DNA of 64,000 nt from Dyella_A ginsengisoli (GTDB taxonomy: Bacteria > Pseudomonadota > Gammaproteobacteria > Xanthomonadales > Rhodanobacteraceae): the NCBI RefSeq assembly GCF_044904665.1, contig NZ_JADIKM010000002.1:62001-126000 (forward strand), given 5' to 3'. Shown piece by piece: positions 17,501 through 26,311 of the stretch (position 1 is the stretch's first letter; each line of letters opens with the position of its first letter). A program made the position numbers and the translations under genes. Below the pieces are notes generated by a model. The model was not told the origin of the DNA. It worked only from the letters and a program-made list of their open reading frames with translations, and did no database searches.

Positions 17501-18484
17501 TCAGCCGGCCGCGCCCGCGCGCACCAGATACTGCACGCTGAACATGCCTTCGGGATCGAGCCACACGTTGCGCACTTCCAAGCCCGCACGGTGGGCAAGC
17601 GCTGCGAAGTCTTCCAGCGAGTACTTGCAGCTGTATTCCACCTGCATCGCCTCGCCGTCGCGAAAGCGCACCAGCTGGCGACCCACGCTGACGTTCTGCT
17701 CGGCGGTGGAGACGATGTGCGTCTCGATGCGCCCGGCCATCGGGTTGTAGCGCGCGCGGTGGCGGAAGCGGGCGAGGTTGAAGTCGCTGCCGGTGGCGCG
17801 GTTCACGTGGGCCAGCATGTTGAGGGTGAACTCGGCGGTGACGCCGGCCGCGTCGTTGTAGGCCGCTTCCAGCAGGGCGACATCCTTCTTGAGGTCGACA
17901 CCGATCAGGATGCCGCCGCTCTCGCCCATCTCGCTGCGCATCTTGCGCAGCAGCGTGGCCGCCTCGGCGGCATCGAAGTTGCCGATGGTGGAACCGGGGA
18001 AATAGATCACGGTGCGGCGCGCGGCGCGCGGCGAGATCGGCAGGCGCAGCGGCTTCGTGAAATCGGCGCACAACGGTTGCATGGGCACATGCGGAAAGCG
18101 CGCGGCGAGGCGCTGCACGCTCAGGCGCAGCGGCTCGGGCGAGATCTCCACCGGTACGTAGGCCACCGGCGCGGCGAGCTGCTGCAGCAGGATGTCGGTC
18201 TTGATCGCGTGTCCGCTGCCGTACTCGACCAGGCGCACGTCCGGGCCGAGCGTCTGCGCGATCTGCGGACCCAGCGCCTGCATCAGCGAGATCTCGCAGC
18301 GGGTGAGGTAGTACTCCGGCTGCTCGCAGATCTGCTCGAACAGGTGCGAGCCGCGCTCGTCGTAGAACAGCCACGAGGGCAGCCGCTTGGGGCTCGCACG
18401 CAGGCCGCGCTGGACGATCTCCAGCACCAGGTTGTCCGGCGGGCGACGGTCGTCGTCGCGAAAATCCGCTACTTGTGAATTCAT
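17501..18484 (-). CDS. egtD: L-histidine N(alpha)-methyltransferase EgtD
   Basis: 327 residues. Makes hercynine (trimethyl-histidine) from histidine and three SAM, the first step of ergothioneine synthesis. Visible family features: WLFYDERGSHLFEQICEQPEYYLTR near residues 37-61, the SAM site LVEYGSGHAIKTDILL, and FPGSTIGNFDAAEA. Its ATG overlaps the TGA of egtB by four bases (ATGA), so the two are translationally coupled. Cytosolic. Confidence 0.92.
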   Translation of the reverse strand: MNSQVADFRDDDRRPPDNLVLEIVQRGLRASPKRLPSWLFYDERGSHLFEQICEQPEYYLTRCEISLMQALGPQIAQTLGPDVRLVEYGSGHAIKTDILLQQLAAPVAYVPVEISPEPLRLSVQRLAARFPHVPMQPLCADFTKPLRLPISPRAARRTVIYFPGSTIGNFDAAEAATLLRKMRSEMGESGGILIGVDLKKDVALLEAAYNDAAGVTAEFTLNMLAHVNRATGSDFNLARFRHRARYNPMAGRIETHIVSTAEQNVSVGRQLVRFRDGEAMQVEYSCKYSLEDFAALAHRAGLEVRNVWLDPEGMFSVQYLVRAGAAG

Positions 18485-19731
18485 CGATCGTGTCCCAGTC
18501 GAATCCCTGCGAACTGCCAGCGGGCGTGAGGTGGAAAGAAGTTGCGGTAGCTTGCCCGCACGTGGTCGCACGGCGTGACACACGAGCCACCACGCAGTAC
18601 CCACTGCCCGTTCATGAACTTGCCGTTGTACTCGCCCAGCGAGCCGGGCAGCGGCTGGAAGCCGGGGTAGCTGACGTAGGGCGAGGCGGTCCATTCCCAC
18701 ACGTCGCCGAACATCTGCAGCAGACCGTTGCCATCGGTCGGTGCCGGCAGCGGATGGAAATGGCCGCCGTCCTGCAGATTGCCCTGCACCGGCAATGTCG
18801 CCGCGGCGGATTCCCACTCGGCCTCGGTCGGCAGGCGTGCGCCGGCCCAGCGGGCGAAGGCATCCGCCTCGAAGTAGCTGAGATGGCTCACCGGCGCTTC
18901 CGGATCGAACGCCATGACACCATGCAGAGTGAACTCGCAGGCCAGGTCGTCCTGCCAGTACAGCGGCCGTTGCCAGCCTTCGGCCTGCACCGTGGCCCAG
19001 CCGTCGGACAGCCACAGCCCGGGCTCGCGGTAACCGCCGTCATGGATGAAAGCAAGGTATTCGGCATTGGTCACCAGCCGGTTGGCCAGCGCGTGGGGCT
19101 GCAGCAAGGCGCGATGGCGCGGTGTCTCGTTGTCGAAGGCGAATCCGCTACCGCCGTGGCCGATCTCGACCACCCCCTCGCGCCCGGCGACAAAACGCAT
19201 CGGCACCGCGGCCGACGACGCGGCCGGTGCGCGTTCGTCATAGGCCGGCCGCAGCGGGTTGCACCACAGCGCGTGCTTGATGTCGGTGAGCAGCAGCTCC
19301 TGATGCTGTTGTTCGTGGTTCAAGCCCAGCTCCACCAGCGTGGCGAGGTCCGGATCGTCACCGGTCAGCAGCTGTTCGCTGACCGCCTCGTCGACGTAAC
19401 GCCGGTAGTCGAGCACCTCGGCCAGCGACGGCCGCGACAGCAGGCCGCGGTGCGGTCGGGCATGCATCGGACCCACCGACTGGTAGTAGGAGTTGAACAG
19501 CACCATCCATGCCGGATGCCGCGGCGCATGACCGGCGCGGCGCGACAGCACGAACTGCTCGAAGAACCAGGTGGTGTGGGCCAGGTGCCATTTGCCCGGG
19601 CTGGCGTCGGGCATCGACTGCACCATCAGGTCTTCTGCACTCAGGGGGGCAGCGAGTGCGACGGTGCGCTGCCGGACGCGGTGGAAGCGCTGCTGGATAT
19701 CGGCGGCGACGGCCGCGGATGCCAGCCTCAC
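18481..19731 (-). CDS. egtB: Ergothioneine biosynthesis sulfoxide synthase EgtB
   Basis: 416 residues. Non-heme iron enzyme joining hercynine to a thiol donor with O2. The N-terminal DinB-like part contains the iron-ligand region WHLAHTTWFFE and the second motif LNHEQQHQELLLTDIKHAL (two His one turn apart); the C-terminal FGE-sulfatase-like domain has LPTEAEWESAA, DVWEWTASPY and VLRGGSCVTP. The frame allows a GTG at 19755, but the GTG at 19729-19731 has GGAGG six bases upstream and is preferred. Coupled to egtD downstream. No egtA, egtC or egtE nearby, so thiol donor and the C-S lyase are unresolved. Confidence 0.9.
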   Translation of the reverse strand: MRLASAAVAADIQQRFHRVRQRTVALAAPLSAEDLMVQSMPDASPGKWHLAHTTWFFEQFVLSRRAGHAPRHPAWMVLFNSYYQSVGPMHARPHRGLLSRPSLAEVLDYRRYVDEAVSEQLLTGDDPDLATLVELGLNHEQQHQELLLTDIKHALWCNPLRPAYDERAPAASSAAVPMRFVAGREGVVEIGHGGSGFAFDNETPRHRALLQPHALANRLVTNAEYLAFIHDGGYREPGLWLSDGWATVQAEGWQRPLYWQDDLACEFTLHGVMAFDPEAPVSHLSYFEADAFARWAGARLPTEAEWESAAATLPVQGNLQDGGHFHPLPAPTDGNGLLQMFGDVWEWTASPYVSYPGFQPLPGSLGEYNGKFMNGQWVLRGGSCVTPCDHVRASYRNFFPPHARWQFAGIRLGHDR

Positions 19732-19944
19732 AAGGCGCCTCCGCGAGAGGCCCACTGATCGGGGATGAAGCGGCGAAGGCGCATAGTCATGCGGGGTGCC
19801 GAGGCAACGGGGATCAGCGGATGATGGTGCCGCAGCGCACGTTCAGATCCTGTGATACGGCAGGGGCCGATAGTGCGCGAAGGCCGGGCGCACGTGTGCG
19901 AACGGTCCCATGGAAGTTCCAGCAACCCGATGACGAGGTGACCC

Positions 19945-20388
19945 ATGAAATTGCCCGTTTCCGCCTTGTTGATGGCCCTGGTCGTGGCCACCGGCACGGC
20001 CACCGCGGCCGCTGCACCGCAGGCCCGCATGCCCATCAAGCCGATCAGCGACTGCATCCGCATCGACCAGATCAACGAATGGCACATCGTCGACCGACGC
20101 ACGGCCATCGTGCGCACGGGGCCGAAACGTTATCGCGTCAACCTGCAGAGCGACTGCCCGCGTCTCGGGCTGGGGCCGGCCGGCTTGATCTTCCGTCCCA
20201 ACCGCTCGAATGCCGCCATCGACGCCACGCGCATCTGCGGCGAGGTTGGCGAGACGGTGCACTCGGAAAACCAGCCGCCGTGCGCGATCCAGTCGGTGCA
20301 AATCATCGACAAGGCCGAGTTCGACCGGTTGTCGGCCCACGCCAAACGCAGCGGCAGTGGCGCCGATCAGCCCACGCGCAAGCCCTGA
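19945..20388 (+). CDS. DUF6491 family exported protein
   Basis: 147 residues with a clear signal peptide (LLMALVVATGTATAAAAPQA, cleavage near residue 25). The mature part has four cysteines (ISDCIRID, QSDCPRL, RICGEVG, PPCAIQS), likely two disulfides in the periplasm. The arrangement matches DUF6491 proteins, common and uncharacterised in Xanthomonadales. ATG at 19945 has GAGGTG upstream. Divergent from egtB; a bidirectional terminator follows. Confidence 0.75.
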   Translation: MKLPVSALLMALVVATGTATAAAAPQARMPIKPISDCIRIDQINEWHIVDRRTAIVRTGPKRYRVNLQSDCPRLGLGPAGLIFRPNRSNAAIDATRICGEVGETVHSENQPPCAIQSVQIIDKAEFDRLSAHAKRSGSGADQPTRKP

Positions 20389-20415
20389 GCAAGCCGCCGG
20401 CCACCGCAGCGGCAC

Positions 20416-20446
20416 AAAAAAAGCCCGGCGCGAAGCCGGGCTTTTT
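20416..20446. terminator. Bidirectional intrinsic terminator
   Basis: Stem GCCCGGC (20423-20429) / GCCGGGC (20435-20441) with loop GCGAA, flanked by seven A and five T. Serves the DUF6491 gene on the plus strand and the Gly/Tyr/His-rich gene on the minus strand. Confidence 0.85.
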
Positions 20447-20466
20447 GATGTCACGAGAGACGTGGC

Positions 20467-20910
20467 TCAATCGTCATCGTCATCGCCGATGTACCGGGTC
20501 GGGTAGCCATCGTCGTAGACCACCGTGCGGGTCCGCACCACGCGACGCTCGATCACCGGGCGATCTTCGTAAATCACCGTGCGCGGACGGCTGTAGACCA
20601 CCGGTGCATCGTAGTAGACCGGCCGCGGATTCACCGCCGCGTCGACCAGGCCCACCACCGCACCGGCCACCAGCGCGCCGGCGATCCAGCGACCACCTTC
20701 CCAGTGGCCCCCATGGTGACGATAGCCGCCGTAATAGCCGCCGCGATAATCGTGATACCCGCCGTGATAACCGCCGTGATAACCGCCGTAGTAGCCACCG
20801 CCACGACCCCAGCCGTGGCCGTGAGCCGAGGCGGCCAGCGGCATCGCCAGCGCCGACGCCACCATCAGTCCGACTGCCGCCATTTTGGTTTTGCCGTTGA
20901 TGCGTGTCAT
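20467..20910 (-). CDS. Exported Gly/Tyr/His-rich protein with GGYH repeats
   Basis: 147 residues. Signal peptide (1-29, GLMVASALAMPLAASA), then a Gly-Tyr-His segment with GGYH three times in tandem (about 42-53), a short hydrophobic stretch (RWIAGALVAGAVVGLVDAAV, 74-93), a Tyr/Arg/Val-rich section and an acidic end GDDDDD. The tandem residues come from 12-bp DNA repeats near 20750-20790. Similar proteins are found in Xanthomonadales without known role; His/Tyr clusters could bind metal or assemble (inference). Ends 20 bp from the shared terminator. Confidence 0.65.
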   Translation of the reverse strand: MTRINGKTKMAAVGLMVASALAMPLAASAHGHGWGRGGGYYGGYHGGYHGGYHDYRGGYYGGYRHHGGHWEGGRWIAGALVAGAVVGLVDAAVNPRPVYYDAPVVYSRPRTVIYEDRPVIERRVVRTRTVVYDDGYPTRYIGDDDDD

Positions 20911-20972
20911 GTGTCGCCTCCGTCAGTGCGGGATGAATGCTCGGCCCCGCCGACTTAATGCCCACTGAAACC

Positions 20973-23162
20973 TCACCGGCGCTTGATCCGGGCGGTATCC
21001 CACGGGTTCACGTCGCCCTCCACCGCGTGCGGACGCAGCAGCCAGCAGCCGTGGATGTCGGCCCGGCGAGCGAAATCGAACGGGATGCTGGGGGCGGTCC
21101 AGTCCTCGATGGTGAAGCGTTCCTCCAGCGCCGCGCGATCCAGCGCGAAGCGGCGGAAGTTGTTGGAGAACACGATCACGCCATCGTTCGCCAATCGGTC
21201 GCCGCAGGCCATGAGCAGGGCGACGTGATCGCGCTGCACGTCGAAATCCTCGGCGCGCTTGGAGTTGGAGAAGGTCGGTGGATCGACGTAGATCACCCCG
21301 TAGCGATCGCGCTCGCCGCGCAGGAACTCCAGCGCATCGGCCTGGATCAGCTTGTGCGTGCTGCCGGTGAAACCGTTCAGCGCCAGGTTGCGCGAGGCCC
21401 AGTCCAGATACGTCGCCGAAAGATCGACGCTGGTGGTGTCGCGCGCGCCGCCGGCCGCCGCGTAGACGCTGGCCGTGGCGGTGTAGGCGAACAGGTTGAG
21501 GAAACGCCGGCCCCTGGCCAGCTCGCGCAGCCGCGCGCGCACCAGCCGGTGGTCGATGAACAGACCGGTGTCGAGGTAGTCGGTGAGGTTGACCAAAAAT
21601 TTCAGGCCGCCCTCTTCCACCTCGAGGAATTCGCCGCGCTGGTCGAACTGGCCGTACTTGGAACCACCCTTGCCGCGCTCGCGGGTCTTCAGCGCGATGC
21701 GCTCGCGCGGCAGGTCGAACACCTCGCCCGCCACTCGGGTGATCTCGCGCATGCGCGTGCGCGCCGTTTCCACCGGGATCTCCACCGGCGCGCGGTATTC
21801 CTGGATGTGCAGCCAGGTGTCGCCCGCCGCATTGGCGTAGACGTCGATGGCGGCGGCGTACTCGGGCAGGTCCTGGTCGTAGGCGCGCCAGCAGTGGATG
21901 CCCTCGCGCCGCAGCCGCTTGCGCAGGTGCTTGAGGTTTTTCTCCAGCCGGTTCTTCAGCATCTGCGCGCCGGGCGACAGCGGCTTGGATTCGTGCGGCA
22001 TCGCCTCGCGCGCGTGCAGCTCGAAGATCAGCAGCACGGTTTCCAGCGCGCCGTTGTAGAGCGTGTATTTCTTCTCGGCGCGCAGCGGCATGGCGCGCCC
22101 CAGCTCCACGTCACCGGCCAGCACGGCGGCGCGCCAGCCGGTGAAGCGGGCACGCAGCGTTTCGCCCAGCGCGCGATACAGCGGCGGCATCTGCTCGCGC
22201 TCGCCCAGGCGCTCGCCGTAGGGCGGATTGGTGATCACCAGCCCGCGCGACACACCCGGCGGCGGCGCCACGTGCAGCGCGTCGTGGCGATCGAGCGTGA
22301 AGAAGCCGGCGACGCCCGCCTCCTGCGCGTTGCGCTTGGCGGTCTGCACCATGCGCGGGTCCGCATCGGAACCGAAGAAGCACGGCCGCAGCGCGCGCAG
22401 GCCGGCCTCGGCGCGCTGCGTGGCCTCCTCGTGCAGGCGCTTCCACAGCGCGATGTCGTGCTGCGCCCAGCCGAGAAAGCCGAAGTACTCGCGGTGCAGG
22501 CCCGGCGCCACGTCGGCGGCCATCCAGGCGCCTTCCACCAGCAGCGTGCCGGAGCCACACATCGGATCCAGCAGCGCGCCGCCCTCGGCGTAGATCTGCG
22601 GCCAGCCCGCGCGCAGCAGCATCGCCGCGGCGAGGTTTTCCTTCAGCGGTGCCTCGCCCTGCAGCTCGCGCCAGCCGCGGCGGTGCAGCGGGCTGCCGGA
22701 GAGATCCAGCGACAACGTGGCGCGGTCGCGGCGCAGGCGCACGTTTATGCGCACGTCCGGCTCGTCGGTATCCACGCTGGGACGCTCGCCGTCGCGCTGA
22801 CGGAACTGGTCGACCACCGCATCCTTCACCCGCTGCGCCAGGTACTGGCTGTGGGTGAGCTTGCTCAGCGTGGTGTGCGCGTCCACCGCCAGCGTGGCGT
22901 GACTGGCCAGATGGGTCGACCAGTCGATCGACTGCACGCCGGCATACAGCGCCTCGTCGGTCGCCGCGTCGAACTCGCCCAGCGGCAGCAGCACGCGGCT
23001 GGCCAGGCGCGACCACAGGCAGGCGCGATAGGCGGTTTCCAGCTCGCCGGAAAAATGCACGCCGGCGACGGTCTCGCGCGTGTCCTGCGCACCGAGCGCG
23101 GCCAGTTCGTCCTTGAGCAGGTATTCCAGGCCTTTCGGGCAGCTGGCAAAGAACGCCGTCAT
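20973..23162 (-). CDS. rlmKL: Bifunctional 23S rRNA methyltransferase RlmKL
   Basis: 729 residues, the usual length of the fusion. The N-terminal RlmL half has a THUMP domain (about 40-160) and a guanine-N2 methyltransferase domain (LLDPMCGSGTLLVEGAW, catalytic NPPYGER) for G2445; the C-terminal RlmK half (from about 400) has LNLFAYTATASVYAA and DPPTFSNS for m7G2069. ATG at 23160-23162 overlaps the stop of the upstream hydrolase gene by four bases (ATGA); the open frame above it is not family sequence. Last residues IKRR, stop TGA at 20973-20975. Confidence 0.95.
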   Translation of the reverse strand: MTAFFASCPKGLEYLLKDELAALGAQDTRETVAGVHFSGELETAYRACLWSRLASRVLLPLGEFDAATDEALYAGVQSIDWSTHLASHATLAVDAHTTLSKLTHSQYLAQRVKDAVVDQFRQRDGERPSVDTDEPDVRINVRLRRDRATLSLDLSGSPLHRRGWRELQGEAPLKENLAAAMLLRAGWPQIYAEGGALLDPMCGSGTLLVEGAWMAADVAPGLHREYFGFLGWAQHDIALWKRLHEEATQRAEAGLRALRPCFFGSDADPRMVQTAKRNAQEAGVAGFFTLDRHDALHVAPPPGVSRGLVITNPPYGERLGEREQMPPLYRALGETLRARFTGWRAAVLAGDVELGRAMPLRAEKKYTLYNGALETVLLIFELHAREAMPHESKPLSPGAQMLKNRLEKNLKHLRKRLRREGIHCWRAYDQDLPEYAAAIDVYANAAGDTWLHIQEYRAPVEIPVETARTRMREITRVAGEVFDLPRERIALKTRERGKGGSKYGQFDQRGEFLEVEEGGLKFLVNLTDYLDTGLFIDHRLVRARLRELARGRRFLNLFAYTATASVYAAAGGARDTTSVDLSATYLDWASRNLALNGFTGSTHKLIQADALEFLRGERDRYGVIYVDPPTFSNSKRAEDFDVQRDHVALLMACGDRLANDGVIVFSNNFRRFALDRAALEERFTIEDWTAPSIPFDFARRADIHGCWLLRPHAVEGDVNPWDTARIKRR

Positions 23163-23686
23163 GCGCGCGCCGCCAGCTGGTCCAGGAACAGCCGAAACTG
23201 CCCGACGATGGTGTCCACGCTGGCGCCCAAGCGATGGTCGTCGTCGAGAACCAGCAGCGGCAGCTGGCGACGCGCGGCGAAGGTGTACATGTCGTCCAGC
23301 GGGCACAGCTCGTCGCGCCAGCCGTGGATCAGCACGGTGGGCACGTCGGGCGTCACGTCGAAATCGACCTCGCAGCCGGGAATGCTCTCCGGCGTCGCGA
23401 GCAGGAACAGGCCGGCGACCGGATGCTCCAGCGAGGCCAGCCCGGAGACGAAGGCGCCCATGCTGGAGCCCACCAGCACCGGCGGCGCCGGCTGCGCCTC
23501 GATCAGGGCACGCAGGCGAGCCAGCCGGGCCGGCACGGAGCCGGCGTAGCCCAGCGCGTCATCCTCGCGGTAATCGGGGCGCAGCGTGCTCCAGCCCAGC
23601 GACTCGGCCAGTGCGGCCAGCGCGCTGACCTTGGTGGCATCGGGGCCGGAGTCGGAACCGTGCGAGAGGATGATCGGGCTGCGCAT
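23159..23686 (-). CDS. Small alpha/beta hydrolase
   Basis: 175 residues. Starts with a strand and loop IILSHGSDSGPDATK, then the nucleophile elbow VLVGSSMGAFVSG (GxSxG, Ser about 77) and a late acid/His pair (HGWRDELCPLDD and DDDHRLG), so the catalytic triad is present. Resembles YqiA/YcfP-type esterases. Substrate unknown. ATG at 23684-23686 has AGGAG five bases upstream; its TGA overlaps rlmKL, so the two are co-translated. Confidence 0.75.
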   Translation of the reverse strand: MRSPIILSHGSDSGPDATKVSALAALAESLGWSTLRPDYREDDALGYAGSVPARLARLRALIEAQPAPPVLVGSSMGAFVSGLASLEHPVAGLFLLATPESIPGCEVDFDVTPDVPTVLIHGWRDELCPLDDMYTFAARRQLPLLVLDDDHRLGASVDTIVGQFRLFLDQLAARA

Positions 23687-23747
23687 GGCGGCTCCTGGGG
23701 CGGGGCGGGCCGTCCATGATACCCGGCGCCGTGCGAGACTTTCGCCC

Positions 23748-24305
23748 ATGCCACCGATCATCCGCGACCGCCCCCTGCCCTACGTCGACCACCTCGCCGA
23801 ACGCGCGGCCGACGCGGTGACCCTGGTGGTGATCCACTGCACCGAGCTGCCGGACCTCGCCACCGCGCGCGAGTACGGCGAACGGGTGCAGCACGAGAGC
23901 GGCACCGGCAACAGCGGGCATTACTACATCGACCGCGACGGCAGCATCGAACGCTACGTACCCGGCACTCGCGTGGCGCACCACGTGCGCGGCTGCAACC
24001 CGCACTCCATCGGCATCGAGCTGGTGAACCTGGGGCGCTACCCGCACTGGTGGGATTCGCGCCACCAGACGATGACCGAGCCCTACCCGGACGTGCAGAT
24101 CGCCGCGCTGGTGGAACTGCTGGCCCAGCTGCGGCGCGATTTTTCCAACCTGCGCGAGATCGCCGGGCACGAGGATCTGGACACGGCGCGAATGCCGGCC
24201 AGCGACGATCCCTCGCTGGAAGTGCCGCGCAAGCTCGATCCGGGGCCGCTGTTCCCGTGGGACGCGGTGCTGGCGGGGTGCGGGTTACGGCGCGTTCGCG
24301 CCTGA
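23748..24305 (+). CDS. N-acetylmuramoyl-L-alanine amidase, AmpD-like (Amidase_2)
   Basis: 185 residues, the length of cytosolic AmpD. Zinc-amidase motifs: VVIHCTELP near residue 30 (first His), SIGIELVNLG near 88, and GHEDLD near 140, with PRKLDPGPLFPW at the end, the AmpD signature. AmpD frees the peptide from 1,6-anhydro-muropeptides in cell-wall recycling. No signal peptide, consistent with the cytosolic form. Divergent from the hydrolase gene with 61 bp between starts. Confidence 0.85.
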   Translation: MPPIIRDRPLPYVDHLAERAADAVTLVVIHCTELPDLATAREYGERVQHESGTGNSGHYYIDRDGSIERYVPGTRVAHHVRGCNPHSIGIELVNLGRYPHWWDSRHQTMTEPYPDVQIAALVELLAQLRRDFSNLREIAGHEDLDTARMPASDDPSLEVPRKLDPGPLFPWDAVLAGCGLRRVRA

Positions 24306-24399
24306 CAGCACTCGGTGAGCCCGCACTTCCAGGCAGGCCCGGCCCTTCACCCCGCCCCGCTATAATCGCCGGCTTATTTCCCCACCTATCGAGCAGCAC

Positions 24400-25266
24400 A
24401 TGCGCGAGGAACACGTCCGGGAACTGGTCGACCTGCTCGACCTGGAGCGGCTGGAAGACAACCTGTTCCGCGGCCAGAGCCGCGACATCGGCACGCGCTT
24501 CGTGTTCGGCGGCCAGGTGCTGGGACAGGCATTGTCGGCCGCCCAGCGCACGGTCGACCCGCGCCGCGAGGCGCACTCACTGCACGCGTACTTCCTGCGC
24601 GCCGGCGACATCGACGCGCCGATCGTCTACAGCGTGGAGCGTACCCGCGACGGCGGCACGTTCTCCTCGCGTCGGGTGGTGGCGATCCAGCACGGCCAGC
24701 CGATCCTCAACGGCTCGATCTCGTTCCAGGAGCCGGAAAAGGGCTTCGAGCACCAGACGTCGATGCCCGAGGTGCCTTCCCCCGAGGACGTGGAACCGAT
24801 GCGCCACCTCTCGCCGGAGGAACTGGCCAAGCTGCCGGTGAAGCTGCAGCGCTGGCTGGGCATCGACGGTCCGTTCGAGTTCCGCCAGGTGTGGCCGCGC
24901 GATGACCTGCACCCGGTCAAGCGCCCGCCGATCCAGCACATCTGGTTCCGCCTCACGGCGCCGATCAGCGACTCGGCGATCCTGCATCGCGCACTGCTGG
25001 CGTACGCCTCGGACTTCCACCTGATCGGCACCGCCACCCTGCCGCACGGCATCTCGTACATGACCCACAACGTGCAAATGGCCAGCCTGGATCACGCGCT
25101 GTGGTTCCACCGCCCGTTCCGCGTGGACGAGTGGTTGCTGTACTCGTTCGACAGCCCCACGGCGCAGGGCTCGCGTGGCCTCGCGCGCGGGCAGATCTTC
25201 AGCCGCGACGGCCGCCTCGTCGCTTCCACCGCGCAGGAAGGCCTGATACGCCTGCGCGACAGCTGA
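24400..25266 (+). CDS. tesB: Acyl-CoA thioesterase II
   Basis: 288 residues, two hot-dog domains. Typical start LVDLLDLERLEDNLFRGQS, followed by RFVFGGQVLGQALSAAQRTV and HSLHAYFLRAGD, and in the second half the catalytic Asp region LLAYASDFHLI and PTAQGSRGLARGQIFSRDG. Hydrolyses medium and long acyl-CoA to free fatty acid. Followed after 16 nt by a DUF2007 gene, probably co-transcribed. Confidence 0.93.
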   Translation: MREEHVRELVDLLDLERLEDNLFRGQSRDIGTRFVFGGQVLGQALSAAQRTVDPRREAHSLHAYFLRAGDIDAPIVYSVERTRDGGTFSSRRVVAIQHGQPILNGSISFQEPEKGFEHQTSMPEVPSPEDVEPMRHLSPEELAKLPVKLQRWLGIDGPFEFRQVWPRDDLHPVKRPPIQHIWFRLTAPISDSAILHRALLAYASDFHLIGTATLPHGISYMTHNVQMASLDHALWFHRPFRVDEWLLYSFDSPTAQGSRGLARGQIFSRDGRLVASTAQEGLIRLRDS

Positions 25267-25282
25267 CCGACGGAACCTGACC

Positions 25283-25675
25283 ATGCGCCAGCTCTACACC
25301 TCGCCGCACCAGCCCAACATCGACCGCTTGGTCGCCCTGCTCAACCAGCACGGCATCGAGTGCCAGGTACAGAACGTCTCGCGCTGGAACCGCCGCGCGC
25401 ACCAGCGTTTCAGCTACATCCAGCAGCGCGAAAGCCGTGACCAGTGGCCGCAGGTGTGGGTGACCCACGCCGACGACTACACCCGTGCGCGCGAGCTGCT
25501 CAAGGAGATCGGCATCGACCCGGTGATCCGTCACGGCGACGCGCTGGCGGCGGCGCGCAATCCCTCGCCGATCAACCAGCGCCAGCACACCATCACGCGC
25601 GTGCGCCGCATCGTGCTGCTGGCGGTGGGCGGCGCGGTCGTGCTGCTGATGCTGCGCTACATGGGCCTGATCTAG
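25283..25675 (+). CDS. DUF2007-type putative signal-transducing protein
   Basis: 130 residues. N-terminal 75 residues match the DUF2007 pattern (LYTSPHQPNIDRLVALLNQHGIECQV-like opening, then WVTHADDYTRARELL), the fold related to PII-like ferredoxin modules; the C-terminus has one membrane helix (IVLLAVGGAVVLLMLRYMGL). Function unknown; xanthomonad copies are often labelled pathogenicity-like. ATG at 25283. Heme oxygenase follows after 30 bp. Confidence 0.65.
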   Translation: MRQLYTSPHQPNIDRLVALLNQHGIECQVQNVSRWNRRAHQRFSYIQQRESRDQWPQVWVTHADDYTRARELLKEIGIDPVIRHGDALAAARNPSPINQRQHTITRVRRIVLLAVGGAVVLLMLRYMGLI

Positions 25676-25705
25676 GCACGCACGCGCGCATTGATTGTTC
25701 GCTGC

Positions 25706-26311
25706 ATGCCGGACCGCTTTCCGCCCACCCCTGCCCATCGCCGGCTGCGCGAAGCCACCCGTCACGAACACGCCGCCGCCGAACGCACGCCGGTAATGCA
25801 GGCGCTGCTGCATGGCCGACTGGACGCAGCCACCTACACGCGTCTGCTGCTTGGCCAGTACACCATGTACCGCGCGTGGGAAGCCGAGCGCGCCGCCTGG
25901 CTGCACGGCGAGCTGGCCGCCGCTGGCTGGCGTTACGCCAGCCGCAGCGAACGGCTGGCGCGCGATCTCGCCGACTGGGGCCGGTCCCCCGAAGATGAAC
26001 CGTCGCCGCTCCCCGCAGCACCGATTTCACAGGTCATTGGCAACCCCTCCGCATCATGGGGCGAGCTCTATGTGATCGAGGGCTCGGCGCTCGGCGGCCA
26101 GATCCTGGCCCGCCTGCTGGAACAGCGCTTCCCCGGACACGCCCATCACTTCTTCCGCATCGGCCAGGAGGCCGGCCGCGGAACCTGGAGGACGTTTCAG
26201 TCGATGCTGGACAGCCAACTTTCCAACCCCATGCAACAGCAGGCCGCCATCGCCGCGGCGCGAAACATGTTCGGACGTGCCCAGCGCATGCTGGAGGCGG
26301 TGCGTGCATGA
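25706..26311 (+). CDS. Biliverdin-producing heme oxygenase
   Basis: 201 residues. Opens heme to biliverdin IXalpha, iron and CO. The proximal-His segment is LREATRHEHAAAE (His 20/22), and the distal helix glycines appear in GELYVIEGSALGGQIL. Its TGA overlaps the ATG of the phytochrome gene (ATGA), so the enzyme is made together with the protein that needs biliverdin as chromophore, as in other bphO-bphP operons. Start ATG 25706; a TTG at 25691 in frame is less likely. Confidence 0.9.
   Translation: MPDRFPPTPAHRRLREATRHEHAAAERTPVMQALLHGRLDAATYTRLLLGQYTMYRAWEAERAAWLHGELAAAGWRYASRSERLARDLADWGRSPEDEPSPLPAAPISQVIGNPSASWGELYVIEGSALGGQILARLLEQRFPGHAHHFFRIGQEAGRGTWRTFQSMLDSQLSNPMQQQAAIAAARNMFGRAQRMLEAVRA

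Noticed and set aside
17139..17750. 203-residue plus-strand ORF over the renalase-egtD gap
   Set aside because: Both ends are antisense to real genes and the middle shows no coding pattern.
20740..20800. Short tandem repeats as a CRISPR array
   Set aside because: 12-bp units encode GGYH within a signal-peptide protein; no spacers or cas genes.
20937..23549. 870-residue plus-strand ORF opposite rlmKL
   Set aside because: Antisense of a convincing rlmKL; composition is of shadow type.
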